Below are positions 18,675 to 29,041 of a stretch of 64,000 bases of DNA, one piece after another. Position numbers and translations under genes: made by a program. The notes beneath the pieces were generated by a model. That model did not search any database, was not told the DNA's origin, and saw only the letters and a program-made list of their open reading frames with translations. The stretch is from Leptospira mtsangambouensis. Its GTDB lineage: Bacteria; Spirochaetota; Leptospiria; Leptospirales; Leptospiraceae. Each line of letters opens with the position of its first letter. The stretch's first letter is position 1. The stretch is taken from the NCBI RefSeq assembly GCF_004770475.1, contig NZ_RQHK01000002.1, positions 1,280,001-1,344,000 of the forward strand. The letters are read 5' to 3'.

Positions 18675-19197
18675 ATCCAAAAACAAAGTTCCTTTCAAAA
18701 CAAGACTACTTGCATTTGCCATCCCTCTTGTTGTAGGCCTCGTCGCTGCAGTTGTCTTCAAATACTATGTAATCACTCCTGTCCACATTCCAAACCAGTT
18801 TATGGAACCTACATTAAAAAAAGGTTCCACTGCTTATTTTAATCGATGGTTTCGTGCCAAACAATTGGGGATTGGGGATGTGGTTCTTGTCCATTCGCCT
18901 CTTGACCCGGACTCGGTTCTTATCGCAAGGATCGTTGGCAAACCAGGAGATACGATCTATGTCCAAAAGCGAATGGTATTTCGCAATGGCACTCTTCTCG
19001 ATCCGGCAAGTTTTCCAGAATCTTCATCAAACGATATTCCGATGATCCCTCCTGGTAAAACAGAATCGGATGATATGCCAAAAGTGACGGTTCCAGAAAA
19101 ATCCTTTTTCCTTCTTGCTGACAACAGAGAACTCGGAGTGGATTCTCGAACTTTAGGTGTCATCCAAGAAAGTCATGTCATTGCTACCTTATGGTAA
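18667..19197 (+). CDS. Signal peptidase I homologue lacking the Ser/Lys catalytic dyad
   Basis: 176 aa. N-terminal TM (about 14-35), then S26-family boxes: [15 protein letters not shown] (box B), [11 protein letters not shown] (box C), [13 protein letters not shown] (box D) and [18 protein letters not shown] (box E). The family has Ser before Met-x-Pro in box B and Lys before Arg in box D. Here they are Phe45 and Ala87 (codons TTT 18799-18801 and GCA 18925-18927), so neither catalytic residue is present. The fold and box E are kept, which suggests a maintained non-catalytic role rather than decay. It starts inside the chemoreceptor gene, and the DUF2157 gene starts inside it. A normal lepB must lie elsewhere. 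Confidence 0.85.
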   Translation: MSKSKNKVPFKTRLLAFAIPLVVGLVAAVVFKYYVITPVHIPNQFMEPTLKKGSTAYFNRWFRAKQLGIGDVVLVHSPLDPDSVLIARIVGKPGDTIYVQKRMVFRNGTLLDPASFPESSSNDIPMIPPGKTESDDMPKVTVPEKSFFLLADNRELGVDSRTLGVIQESHVIATLW

Positions 19198-20101
19198 AAA
19201 GGATTTAAAAGGTTGGATTCATTTTATTGAATCCTCTCTACTCATCATTGGGTCTGCCCTTCTACTTTCTGGAATCTTTTTCATAGTTGCATTCAACTGG
19301 AACCTACTAGATCGCTTCACAAAACTAGGAATCATTTATTTTCTCAACTTTGTATTTTATCTTATTTCCTTTTTTATCCGTAAAAAAGAATTTCTTTTCG
19401 AAATTGGGCTCACCATTCTATTTTTTCTAACAGGCTCCGCCTTACTTGTGTTTGGACAAATTTACCAAACAGGGGCCGATGTTTATGATCTTTTTTTGGG
19501 TTGGACGGTCTTTACCTTTCTCTTGGTACCGATTTCTCGGTCCGGTGTGGTTGCCGGATTCTGGATGGTCCTAATATCATCAACTGTATACTTGTATTCA
19601 ATTCAAGTCACAACAGAAAAAGAAAATCACTTTCTATTCGCTTCCGCAGCAGTTTTTTTTGGCTTTCTATGCACCATACTTGATTGGCAAAACACAGAGT
19701 TTTATTCGGAAAAAACAAAATCCTTTTTATCAGCTTTAGGAATCTTTTTTGCACTTGGTTTTTTGAATTTAATCCATTGGAACTTATTTAGAATTCATTC
19801 CGAATTCACGACCACCTTAACTTATGGATTTTTTCAGATTTTATTCCCTCTACTTTTTTATGGTTTTCTTTATGTTTATTACCGGTGGTTTCGATTTCGT
19901 CATTTAAACTTAAGTTTGATTTTACTCTTTGGGTTAGGCCAAGTCCTTTTGAAAACTGCAGATATATTTGGAATTTGGGCTTATGGTTCTGCGGTAAATT
20001 TTTTGCTCTTTGCACTTTTGATCACCATTTATACCGTTTGGGCTGTGTCTCACCTAAAACATTTGCGAAGGACAAATGCTACGGAAGAGAGAATCTCATG
20101 A
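19157..20101 (+). CDS. DUF2157 domain membrane protein
   Basis: Up to 314 aa with about 9-10 TM segments. The hydrophobic N-terminal part (ESSLLIIGSALLLSGIFFIVAFNWN) is the DUF2157 pattern, a family usually found next to DUF4401 and GDYXXLXY proteins, as here. Possible starts are GTG 19157 (41-nt overlap with the preceding gene), ATG 19175 and TTG 19181; the choice cannot be made from sequence. Ends in ATGA overlap with the DUF4401 gene. The function of the family is unknown; it is an inner-membrane complex partner by context. Confidence 0.82.
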   Translation: MSSKKVMSLLPYGKKDLKGWIHFIESSLLIIGSALLLSGIFFIVAFNWNLLDRFTKLGIIYFLNFVFYLISFFIRKKEFLFEIGLTILFFLTGSALLVFGQIYQTGADVYDLFLGWTVFTFLLVPISRSGVVAGFWMVLISSTVYLYSIQVTTEKENHFLFASAAVFFGFLCTILDWQNTEFYSEKTKSFLSALGIFFALGFLNLIHWNLFRIHSEFTTTLTYGFFQILFPLLFYGFLYVYYRWFRFRHLNLSLILLFGLGQVLLKTADIFGIWAYGSAVNFLLFALLITIYTVWAVSHLKHLRRTNATEERIS

Positions 20102-21036
20102 AATCATACTTTTACATAGAGATTTTGAGTTTTTTAGGCTCCCTTCTTGCCGGCGGTTTTTTTCTACTTTGTTTACTTGTAATTGGATTATTAAATAATT
20201 ACGAAGTTGATCTGTATTTAGGTTTGTTTCTGATGATTTTTGTTTCTGTTATCTCTTTTGTTTTTAACAATTCGAAACGAGAAACACTAGGCCCAGTTTT
20301 ATTTTCTTTTTTAAACCAAGGATTTTGTTTATTTCTTTTTGGAGTACAGAAAACCTTTCAGCCAAAAGATACTTCTTTTCTTTGGTTGATTCTCGGTTTT
20401 CAACTGATTTTCTTTTTCTTTGTATCCAATCCCATCCAAAGATTTCTTTCCCCAATCCTTTTCTTTGTTTTTGCCAGTGTTTTACTTTTAGAATATAAAT
20501 TACTCTATTTTTTTCCTCTCCTTACCACCGTTTGTTTGTGTTTGTTGTTTTATTTTAGTCTTCCAAAAAAAACACAGGAACCCTTCCGTCATCTTCCCCA
20601 CTCACTCGGCATTTCTTTGCTTTTATTGGTGGGTTTTTCATTTTTCCCAGAACTAAAAGAAATCTCTTGGGTTTCCAAATCCCAGTCCGTCGTTTTATTG
20701 TTAGCGGGAAGTTATTTATTATACAAAGAACTTGTTCCTAAAATTAGCAATTTTTCCGTTTTACTGTTTTTTATTTTCTACACTTTGATTTTTTTCCCAA
20801 CGATCCAAACACCAGGGATCATCACCTCCTCTTTTCTTTTCCTTTTGGGATTTGCAAGAGGGCATTCCTTTTTATTTTATCTGGCTTGGGTTAGCTTTCT
20901 TCTCTTCTATTTTGGATTCTATTATGATTTAGAAACCACTCTCTTGGAAAAAGCAAAACTGATGATAAGCTCTTCTTTTTTATTTTTTGTGGCTTATCTA
21001 TTTTTAAGATTTTCACCTTTGGGAAAAACAAGATGA
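20098..21036 (+). CDS. DUF4401 domain membrane protein
   Basis: 312 aa from ATG 20098, which overlaps the DUF2157 stop as ATGA. The frame is open further upstream, but that part lies inside the DUF2157 gene and is rejected. About 9-10 TM segments, very rich in Phe and Leu, with short loops. It is named by its place between a DUF2157 and a GDYXXLXY gene and by its multi-TM pattern. Function unknown. Ends in another ATGA overlap. Confidence 0.75.
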   Translation: MKSYFYIEILSFLGSLLAGGFFLLCLLVIGLLNNYEVDLYLGLFLMIFVSVISFVFNNSKRETLGPVLFSFLNQGFCLFLFGVQKTFQPKDTSFLWLILGFQLIFFFFVSNPIQRFLSPILFFVFASVLLLEYKLLYFFPLLTTVCLCLLFYFSLPKKTQEPFRHLPHSLGISLLLLVGFSFFPELKEISWVSKSQSVVLLLAGSYLLYKELVPKISNFSVLLFFIFYTLIFFPTIQTPGIITSSFLFLLGFARGHSFLFYLAWVSFLLFYFGFYYDLETTLLEKAKLMISSSFLFFVAYLFLRFSPLGKTR

Positions 21037-21566
21037 GACACAAATGGTTTGTTTTACTCTTCCTGAACTTTTTGGTTTTTACTGGATTTTTTACATACTC
21101 CGTATGGGAAAAAGAAAAAATTCGGAAAACAGGAAGGCTTTTTTTTTTACCCTTAGTTCTAAGTGATCCAAGGTCTCTTTTCCAAGGTGATTATATGATC
21201 TTAAACTATGACTGGCAAGTTTTGGAAACAGAGGAAAATGCAAATGCTCCCAAACGTGGTTGTCTGGTATTTCGAATTCAAAAAGAAGAGTTAGTGCCCA
21301 TTCGATTGCAGAAGGACTTTACCAACTTGTCTTTCGGCGAACATTGTTTAAAGTATTATCGTAGTGGGTTTCAATTGAAGATCGGTGCCGAATCGTATTT
21401 TTTCCAAGAAGGTGACGCTTCTCTTGATTCGGAAGCAAAATTTGCGGGTATTCGTTTTTTGGAAGCTGACAACAGTGGAGACAAACTCCTAATCGGGTTG
21501 TTTGATAAAAACAAACAAAAGTTAGGTCAAAAAAAGGGAACTAAATCCAAAAAAGGAAAAAACTAA
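21033..21566 (+). CDS. GDYXXLXY domain protein
   Basis: 177 aa. One N-terminal TM (about 6-24), then the family signature GDYMILNYDW near residue 50, in the typical context DPRSLFQGDYM. The C-terminus is lysine-rich (QKLGQKKGTKSKKGKN). This is the third member of the DUF2157-DUF4401-GDYXXLXY set, which is widespread in bacteria but not characterised. All three genes are joined by 4-nt overlaps, so they are almost certainly produced in fixed ratio as a membrane complex. Confidence 0.85.
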   Translation: MRHKWFVLLFLNFLVFTGFFTYSVWEKEKIRKTGRLFFLPLVLSDPRSLFQGDYMILNYDWQVLETEENANAPKRGCLVFRIQKEELVPIRLQKDFTNLSFGEHCLKYYRSGFQLKIGAESYFFQEGDASLDSEAKFAGIRFLEADNSGDKLLIGLFDKNKQKLGQKKGTKSKKGKN

Positions 21567-22842
<1,276 letters not shown>

Positions 22843-22843
22843 G

Positions 22844-24034
22844 ATGAAATTACCTCTTCTTGAAGAACAAAATCTAAAAGGAAAACGAGTCTTTGTTCGT
22901 GTGGACTTCAATGTCCCTGTGGAAAACGGAAAAGCCACGGACAAAACTCGGATCGAAAAAACCCTCCCTACTTTGGAATTACTCATTTCCAAAGGGGCAA
23001 AGATCATTCTGGGAAGTCACTTAGGTCGCCCGAAAGGTGGACCTGAGGCAAAGTACTCCATGAAACCTGTGTTTGATGTTCTTTCTACACTCGTCAAAAC
23101 CAAAGTCAGTTTTTCTGACTCTGTGATTGGTGCAAACGTGGTCAAAATGTCGAATGAACTTGGGGAAGGTGAAATCCTACTTTTAGAAAACCTTCGTTTC
23201 CATAAGGAAGAAGAGGAAAATGAGGCCGGTTTCTGTAAGGAACTGGCCAAGTTAGCTGATGTCTATGTCAACGATGCTTTTGGAACCGCACACCGTGCGC
23301 ATGCCTCCACAGAAGGTGTGGCCCACCTGCTCCCTGCGTTTGCAGGACTTCTGATGCGTAAAGAAATTGAAGTCTTAAGTGGCCTTCTTGCCAAACCAGA
23401 ACGTCCTTTTGTGGCGATTGTGGGTGGATCCAAAGTCAGTTCCAAATTTGCAATTTTAAAGAACCTTCTCGAGAAGGTAGACCACCTACTCATCGGTGGG
23501 GGGATGGCTTATACCTTCCTCAAATCCAGAGCGGTTCCCGTAGGTAAGTCCCTTGTGGAACCAGACTTTGAATCCCAAGCCTTCCAACTGATTGACAGAG
23601 CCGGAATCCAAGGGGTAGACCTCCAAATTCCCGTGGACCATATCATTGCCGATAATTTTGATCCCAATGCCAAAACCAAGTCTGTGGATAAAATGGGAAT
23701 CTTGGATGGTTGGATGGGGATGGACATTGGCCCAAAAACCGTAGATAATTACATCAAAGCGATTAAAGAAGCCAAAACCATTCTTTGGAATGGGCCGATG
23801 GGTGTGTTTGAGATGGACAAATTCTCAAAAGGAACCATTGAGATTGCCAAAGCCATTAGTAAATCCAAAGCAAAAACCGTTGTCGGCGGAGGTGATTCCA
23901 TCGCTGCCGTGAACAAAGCGGGTGTGGCAGACAAAATCACTCATATTTCCACTGGTGGTGGTGCTTCCCTAGAATTTTTAGAAGGACGCACACTCCCTGG
24001 TGTGGAATGTTTACTCCCTAAGGAAGGAAAATAA
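22844..24034 (+). CDS. pgk: Phosphoglycerate kinase
   Basis: 396 aa, typical for bacteria. Shows the N-terminal [15 protein letters not shown] signature, the substrate-binding SHLGRPKG, the middle [14 protein letters not shown] and the C-terminal nucleotide site WNGPMGVFE with [11 protein letters not shown]. Transfers phosphate between 1,3-bisphosphoglycerate and ADP. Tightly packed between gap and tpiA (1-nt gaps on each side), which fits polycistronic expression. Confidence 0.98.
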   Translation: MKLPLLEEQNLKGKRVFVRVDFNVPVENGKATDKTRIEKTLPTLELLISKGAKIILGSHLGRPKGGPEAKYSMKPVFDVLSTLVKTKVSFSDSVIGANVVKMSNELGEGEILLLENLRFHKEEEENEAGFCKELAKLADVYVNDAFGTAHRAHASTEGVAHLLPAFAGLLMRKEIEVLSGLLAKPERPFVAIVGGSKVSSKFAILKNLLEKVDHLLIGGGMAYTFLKSRAVPVGKSLVEPDFESQAFQLIDRAGIQGVDLQIPVDHIIADNFDPNAKTKSVDKMGILDGWMGMDIGPKTVDNYIKAIKEAKTILWNGPMGVFEMDKFSKGTIEIAKAISKSKAKTVVGGGDSIAAVNKAGVADKITHISTGGGASLEFLEGRTLPGVECLLPKEGK

Positions 24035-24035
24035 G

Positions 24036-24785
24036 ATGAGAAAGAAGATCATTGCGGGAAACTGGAAAATGAATTTAACCTTGGCGGAAGCTTCAGCCAT
24101 CACCAAAGGTTTGGTTTCCGCAACTAACTCCTCTTCCTACGAAGTTATGGTTTTCCCAAGTGCTTTGCATTTGGAAACTGTATCTTCCCTAACCAAAGGA
24201 TCCAAACTGATTGTAGGTGCACAGAACGCTTACCAATCAGGACTCACTGCGATGACGGGAGAAATTTCCCCTACCCAACTGGAGGAAATCGGAATCCAGA
24301 CGGTTCTTGTGGGTCACTCCGAAAGACGTCAATTCCTTGGAGAAACTTCCGAGTTTGACAATCAGAAGATATTATACTTTTTGAAAGCTGGTCTCCGTGT
24401 AGTCTATTGTGTCGGAGAAACCTGGGCGGAAAGAGAAAAAGGAAACACCTTCTCTGTGTTAGAAGACCAAATTAAAAAAGGTCTGAAAGACATTACAAGT
24501 GATCTCTTCTCTAAACTTGTGATCGCTTATGAACCGGTTTGGGCGATTGGAACGGGAAAGGTAGCCACTCCTGTTGAAGCAGAAGAAGCACATGCCTTTA
24601 TTCGCAAAGAGATTGGAAATTTGTTCGTTGGTGCGGCAACAATCGCGGAGAACATTCAAATTCTTTATGGTGGTTCCGTAAAACCGGACAATATCAAAGA
24701 ATTGCTCGCCAAACCAAATATTGACGGAGGCCTCGTGGGAGGAGCCAGTCAAAAATTAGATTCATTTTTAGGACTTTTAAAATAA
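24036..24785 (+). CDS. tpiA: Triosephosphate isomerase
   Basis: 249 aa from ATG 24036, preceded by AAGGAAAATAAG. A longer open frame from 24000 overlaps pgk and lacks similarity. Substrate Lys in AGNWKMN, catalytic His in LVGHSERR, catalytic Glu in AYEPVWAIGTGK, and the phosphate-binding YGGSVKPDN near the end. Interconverts dihydroxyacetone phosphate and glyceraldehyde-3-phosphate. Third gene of the glycolytic set; secG follows after 9 nt. Confidence 0.98.
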   Translation: MRKKIIAGNWKMNLTLAEASAITKGLVSATNSSSYEVMVFPSALHLETVSSLTKGSKLIVGAQNAYQSGLTAMTGEISPTQLEEIGIQTVLVGHSERRQFLGETSEFDNQKILYFLKAGLRVVYCVGETWAEREKGNTFSVLEDQIKKGLKDITSDLFSKLVIAYEPVWAIGTGKVATPVEAEEAHAFIRKEIGNLFVGAATIAENIQILYGGSVKPDNIKELLAKPNIDGGLVGGASQKLDSFLGLLK

Positions 24786-24794
24786 GGAAACATT

Positions 24795-25127
24795 ATGGGA
24801 TTTTTTGCAGGAACCATCCTCACACTTTTTATTCTACTTTCACTCTTTCTCATCCTACTTGTGATGATCCAAACAGGAAAAGGCGGAAGCGCTGGAATGC
24901 TTGGCGGATCTACAGCGAGCCAATCTGTCTTTGGCGCATCCACAGCTGATGTAATGACAAAAACAACAAGAGTGGCAGCCATTCTATTCATCGTTCTTTC
25001 TTTGGCCCTATCTTTTGTTTTTGCAAAAAAAGACGAAGTGTTGGTTCCCGATGTAGAACCAAGTTTAGAAGCTCCGGTAGAAACTGATGGAACACCTTCC
25101 GAAGTACCGGCTCCTACTACTCCTTAG
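24795..25127 (+). CDS. secG: Preprotein translocase subunit SecG
   Basis: 110 aa. Two TM helices (about 6-24 and 54-72) with the family loop [19 protein letters not shown] between them, followed by an acidic, proline-rich cytosolic tail. It assists the SecYE channel. The order tpiA-secG is common in many bacteria. Its last 41 nt overlap the next gene, so ribosomes finishing secG may reinitiate there. Confidence 0.93.
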   Translation: MGFFAGTILTLFILLSLFLILLVMIQTGKGGSAGMLGGSTASQSVFGASTADVMTKTTRVAAILFIVLSLALSFVFAKKDEVLVPDVEPSLEAPVETDGTPSEVPAPTTP

Positions 25128-25755
25128 TTTTTTCTCACTGAATGTCAGCCTTTTTGCAGAGTCTGACATTTCTGAAAAAGAAAATCGTTTAGACAAGGAA
25201 ATCCTTAGCCTTTACCGAGAAATCGCTAAAGCTAGGGAGTTGTTGTCTTACGAAAAACTCACATCACTTCCATCCAATACAACGATTAGTTTTATTGGGA
25301 ATTATCCCAACAGAACTGGGTTACGCATTCGAAAATACAAAGTGGACCCAGACCCACAAAACAAAAATCGAATCAAACATTCGGAAGAAAAATCTATTCT
25401 CCTAGAATTCAATGGATCTGTTCTTTCGAAAGTAGAAGTGCAAGTAGTCACAGAAGACACCGAAATTGAACAAAAAACAAAAACAAAAATAACTGATACC
25501 TCACCTCTTGACACTTCCTTAAACGATATGGTGATTAGTTTTTCTGGCCTGGATGGAACCGATAGTTTCCCACTTTCTTCCCTTCGTAATGATGATATCA
25601 AACAGGAAAGAAACGATTTCAAAAAAGATTTTTATATCAAATTCCTTTTGGATTTTCATAGCCAGTTGGCATCTATCTCCGCCTTACAAAAAACAGGTGG
25701 GAATAAAAGCCAAAAATCAATGTTTAAACAACTGAACCAGTCCTTAGGGTATTAG
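25087..25755 (+). CDS. Hypothetical secreted protein
   Basis: 222 aa. The start ATG 25087 lies inside secG in another frame and is the only good one, because the signal peptide ([16 protein letters not shown], cleavage before ES) begins right after it. The mature part is charged with heptad-like stretches early ([24 protein letters not shown]) and beta-like sections later. Not recognised. A TTG-started histidine kinase gene follows 2 nt after its stop, so it is probably in the same transcript. Confidence 0.7.
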   Translation: MEHLPKYRLLLLLSFFSLNVSLFAESDISEKENRLDKEILSLYREIAKARELLSYEKLTSLPSNTTISFIGNYPNRTGLRIRKYKVDPDPQNKNRIKHSEEKSILLEFNGSVLSKVEVQVVTEDTEIEQKTKTKITDTSPLDTSLNDMVISFSGLDGTDSFPLSSLRNDDIKQERNDFKKDFYIKFLLDFHSQLASISALQKTGGNKSQKSMFKQLNQSLGY

Positions 25756-25757
25756 TT

Positions 25758-26903
25758 TTGTCTGAGAATTCACAAAACAAAGATACATCCTCAGTTGAAA
25801 AAGTTGCGGAAAAAGCACGCGAACTTGAAGCGATTTATGATGTAGTACAAGATCCTCTTGTGCTAATCGATTCCGATTTCCAAATCCAAAGAGCCAATCT
25901 TGCTACTATCCTCTTTGCCAAAAACAACAAATACGATGAACTACTGGATCGTAAATGTTACGAAGTTTTATACCAAAGAACAGACATTTGTCCTTATTGC
26001 CCAAAAATCAATGTAAAGTCAAAAGAAAAGAATCAAACCTACTCGACTCCCATCACTCGTGAGATTTTTTTCCGTTCGGAAGATAAAAAACAAACTCTGC
26101 TTTTGGAATTTTATCCCTACCCCAAACAAGAAGATCTTTTTTGGATGGTAGAAAAAATTTCAGATGTCACCAAACAAAGAGACAAAGAAGAAGAGTCGTT
26201 TCGGATGCGTAACCTTGCTTCTCTTGGAATTTTAATTTCTGGAATCGCTCACGAGTTAAATAATCCACTAACAGGGATTAGCCTTACGCTCCAAAACTTA
26301 AAAGCAAACTGGCAAAACCAACCGCCAGAACAAATTGAAAAACGTTTAGATATGATTAAAAACGATGTATCCCGGGCAGCCATCATTGTTTCCGATATCA
26401 TTTCTTTTGCAAAAACGGATAAAGTAAAAGTCACACTGGGAGATATTGTCGAAACCATCAACCGTGCCAAAGATACAGTGATTCGTTTGTATCCCCATTT
26501 AAGTAAAAACATTGTTTGGCGAATCTCTTGCGACCATGACTATCAGTTTCCATTCCATCCAGGAAAAATGGAACGTTTGTTTATGAATTTATTCAGAAAC
26601 TCACTCCAAGCCTTCGACTATAGACCGGGAGAAATTTCCATTGAAATCAGAAAAACAAAAAACTGGTTACATATCATAGTGGAAGATAACGCAGGAGGAA
26701 TCCCAGATTCCATCATCCAAAAAATCTTTGATCCATTTTTTACAAGCAATAAATCGGGAACGGGAACGGGACTAGGTTTATCCATTTGTCACTCCATAGT
26801 CAAAGAACATGACGGAAATATATCCGTAAAATCTAGTGAACAAAAAACACGATTTACGATTTCCTTCCCTCTCACAAACGATATCACGGAGCAAAATCCA
26901 TGA
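25758..26903 (+). CDS. PAS-domain sensor histidine kinase
   Basis: 381 aa from TTG 25758, with AGGGT 7 nt upstream. No membrane segment, so cytosolic. The PAS domain (about 20-135) contains a cysteine set (C67, C78, C81 in [15 protein letters not shown]) seen in PAS domains that may sense redox or metals. The phospho-accepting His165 lies in [13 protein letters not shown]. The ATPase has an N box FRNSLQA, a G1 box VEDNAGGIP and a G2 box [15 protein letters not shown]. Overlaps the next gene by 4 nt (ATGA), which gives its likely partner. Confidence 0.92.
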   Translation: MSENSQNKDTSSVEKVAEKARELEAIYDVVQDPLVLIDSDFQIQRANLATILFAKNNKYDELLDRKCYEVLYQRTDICPYCPKINVKSKEKNQTYSTPITREIFFRSEDKKQTLLLEFYPYPKQEDLFWMVEKISDVTKQRDKEEESFRMRNLASLGILISGIAHELNNPLTGISLTLQNLKANWQNQPPEQIEKRLDMIKNDVSRAAIIVSDIISFAKTDKVKVTLGDIVETINRAKDTVIRLYPHLSKNIVWRISCDHDYQFPFHPGKMERLFMNLFRNSLQAFDYRPGEISIEIRKTKNWLHIIVEDNAGGIPDSIIQKIFDPFFTSNKSGTGTGLGLSICHSIVKEHDGNISVKSSEQKTRFTISFPLTNDITEQNP

Positions 26904-27928
26904 AACAATCCATTTTAATTGTGGAAGACATCCATTCCATTCGAGAAGCCATCATGGATTTACTTAGCACCAAATTTAATGTTTTTGGTGCGGAACATTT
27001 TGAAGAAGCTGTTTGGTACTTAACAAACGAAAAAATTGATTTAACCATTACGGATATCCGTCTCCCAGGAAAGTCTGGAATTGATTTAGTGAAACTCATC
27101 CAAAAAGAATTTCCACATATATTGTATGCGCTAATGACAGCATACAATATTAACGAATACATTAAATTTGCCAAAGACCTTCATATTTGGAACATCATCC
27201 CAAAATATAGTTTTTTAGACATCCACCTAATCGAAGTAATGGTAGAAAAACTTCTTTCAAATGACATCTTTGGAATTGAAAAGTATTTCACGGGCGATTT
27301 TAAAGTTCATAGCCAAAACATAAACAATGAATTCGAAGAAGCCCCGAACAACGGAATCATTTACAAACAAATCAAATCGGACCAAGACCGCTCCATTCTT
27401 TGTGGAAAAATCTCCAAAAACTTAATCCAACTGGGAGCTCCTAAAGCCATTCAGCAAGTGTTAGAGGAACTCACATCCAATGCAATGATCAGAGCTCCCA
27501 GGACACATGAAGGAGAATACAAATACCAATTTGAAATCCCAAGCCATGATATGGTTGTCCCGCTGGACAATATTCAACTGATGCCAGATGATTATTTTTT
27601 AATTGGTTATGGCGCAACGGAAAGCACCATTTTTATTGTAGTTCGTGATCAATTTGGATCACTAAAAAAAGAAGAAATTCTGCATAGACTTGATCGGCAT
27701 ATTAGCATTGATGAATCCACTGGGTTTCCGAAAGGGCTAGAAGATAGTCACGGTCGGGGTCTTTATATTTGCAGAGAAATATCCGATCAACTTATCTTTA
27801 ATATTGAACCAGGAGTCTGTACAGAAACCATTGCAATGATCAATAGAGAAGGAAGGACCGGATTCAAATCGCTTTCCATCTACGAAGTGGATCCATCCAA
27901 AAAAACAAATCAGGATTCAGAATCTTAA
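26900..27928 (+). CDS. Response regulator with C-terminal HATPase-like domain
   Basis: 342 aa. Receiver domain 1-115 with phospho-acceptor Asp52 ([13 protein letters not shown]), Thr80 and Lys102 all conserved. The C-terminal part has [10 protein letters not shown] (like an N box) and [18 protein letters not shown] (like a G2 box). This resembles the anti-sigma/RsbW-type ATPase fold rather than a DNA-binding domain. It probably passes the signal of the upstream kinase through protein binding or phosphorylation of a partner. The partner is not visible here. Confidence 0.82.
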   Translation: MKQSILIVEDIHSIREAIMDLLSTKFNVFGAEHFEEAVWYLTNEKIDLTITDIRLPGKSGIDLVKLIQKEFPHILYALMTAYNINEYIKFAKDLHIWNIIPKYSFLDIHLIEVMVEKLLSNDIFGIEKYFTGDFKVHSQNINNEFEEAPNNGIIYKQIKSDQDRSILCGKISKNLIQLGAPKAIQQVLEELTSNAMIRAPRTHEGEYKYQFEIPSHDMVVPLDNIQLMPDDYFLIGYGATESTIFIVVRDQFGSLKKEEILHRLDRHISIDESTGFPKGLEDSHGRGLYICREISDQLIFNIEPGVCTETIAMINREGRTGFKSLSIYEVDPSKKTNQDSES

Positions 27929-27972
27929 TAGAATTGTTTTGAAACGAATACTTAAAATCTAAAAATTCATTC

Positions 27973-29040
27973 CTAAAATATTTGGAATTGCATCAAATCC
28001 GATTTGGATTGTAGATAAAAAGTAGAGTTTGTTTTTCCCGGAAAAAACCTTATGGGCAACTCAGTCGGTGGCATCTTTTTGGATCGGATCAAGTTTCCCT
28101 TAGTATTGTAAAATTGGATTTCGGATTCGGACAAAGCCATATAAACAGAATCAGTGGCAAAAATAGATTGGTAAACTCCACCTGACTTTGATTTGGTCTT
28201 TTCCCAAACCAAATCACCATCTCTATAAAAAGACAAACTATCAGGAAAGTTAAAAACAATGGAACCGTCGTTACCTATCGCAAAATAAAGTTTATGAGGA
28301 TAAAACTTAGGAAGAGGAAACACATCGACTGTGTCTCCAACTTCATCCAAAATTTCCACAAAATCTTTATCTAACAAAGAATAATGGATCGCAGTAAGTT
28401 TTCCATTAGGAGAAAGCGCCACCGATTTAAAAAAAGAATCCTTTTTTTCCTTTGAAAGTTCTTTTTCAAACAAGGTATTTCCTTTTTCATCTAAACGATA
28501 AATTTCTCCACCTGAAAATAAAACGATCACACCTTTATTTTTAGAATCAAATTGATAGTCAGTGAGGAACCTTCCGTTTAACTCTGATTTACCGACTCGG
28601 TTTCCACTTTCATCCATAAGGAAAACTGTATTGTTATCTCCCGACAAATACAAAACGGGAGATGCGAAGTATCCACTTCTGGGATAAGAATTAATTGGTT
28701 TTTTCCAAAAGAGTTCCCCTGAATCAGAGAAAAAGTTCACCTCATCTCCTATTTTTTCATATAACAAATAACCATTTGATAACAATGGGAAGTCGACCAA
28801 ATACTTTGGATCCATTTCAGGAAATTTACCTGTTTTAAATGAATAGTACCTTCCTCCAGTTTTATAACCATTGATCGTTTTGAATGGATCTTCTCCTATT
28901 TTTGGGGAAGTGGTACCAAATCTGCCTTCACTATTCCAAACCCAAGTCTCTCGAATGTTAGGGACTAAATTTAAATCCACGTCCCAACTAAAAAAGAATA
29001 AAAGAAAAAAACCAATTGAATAAACAATCGTTTGCCACAT
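27973..29040 (-). CDS. Secreted beta-propeller-like protein
   Basis: 355 aa from ATG 29040. A longer frame from 29160 runs into cinA and is rejected. Signal peptide 1-21 (YSIGFFLLFFFSWDVDL). The mature protein has repeated blades with Gly-x-Leu-x-W patterns such as DSGELFWKKPI, ESGNRVGKSELNG and EKGNTLFEKELSK, which fit a six- or seven-bladed propeller. No enzyme motif. Last gene of the long minus-strand run; cinA ends one base upstream of its start. Convergent with the receiver gene. Confidence 0.75.
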   Translation of the reverse strand: MWQTIVYSIGFFLLFFFSWDVDLNLVPNIRETWVWNSEGRFGTTSPKIGEDPFKTINGYKTGGRYYSFKTGKFPEMDPKYLVDFPLLSNGYLLYEKIGDEVNFFSDSGELFWKKPINSYPRSGYFASPVLYLSGDNNTVFLMDESGNRVGKSELNGRFLTDYQFDSKNKGVIVLFSGGEIYRLDEKGNTLFEKELSKEKKDSFFKSVALSPNGKLTAIHYSLLDKDFVEILDEVGDTVDVFPLPKFYPHKLYFAIGNDGSIVFNFPDSLSFYRDGDLVWEKTKSKSGGVYQSIFATDSVYMALSESEIQFYNTKGNLIRSKKMPPTELPIRFFPGKTNSTFYLQSKSDLMQFQIF

Positions 29041-29041
29041 G

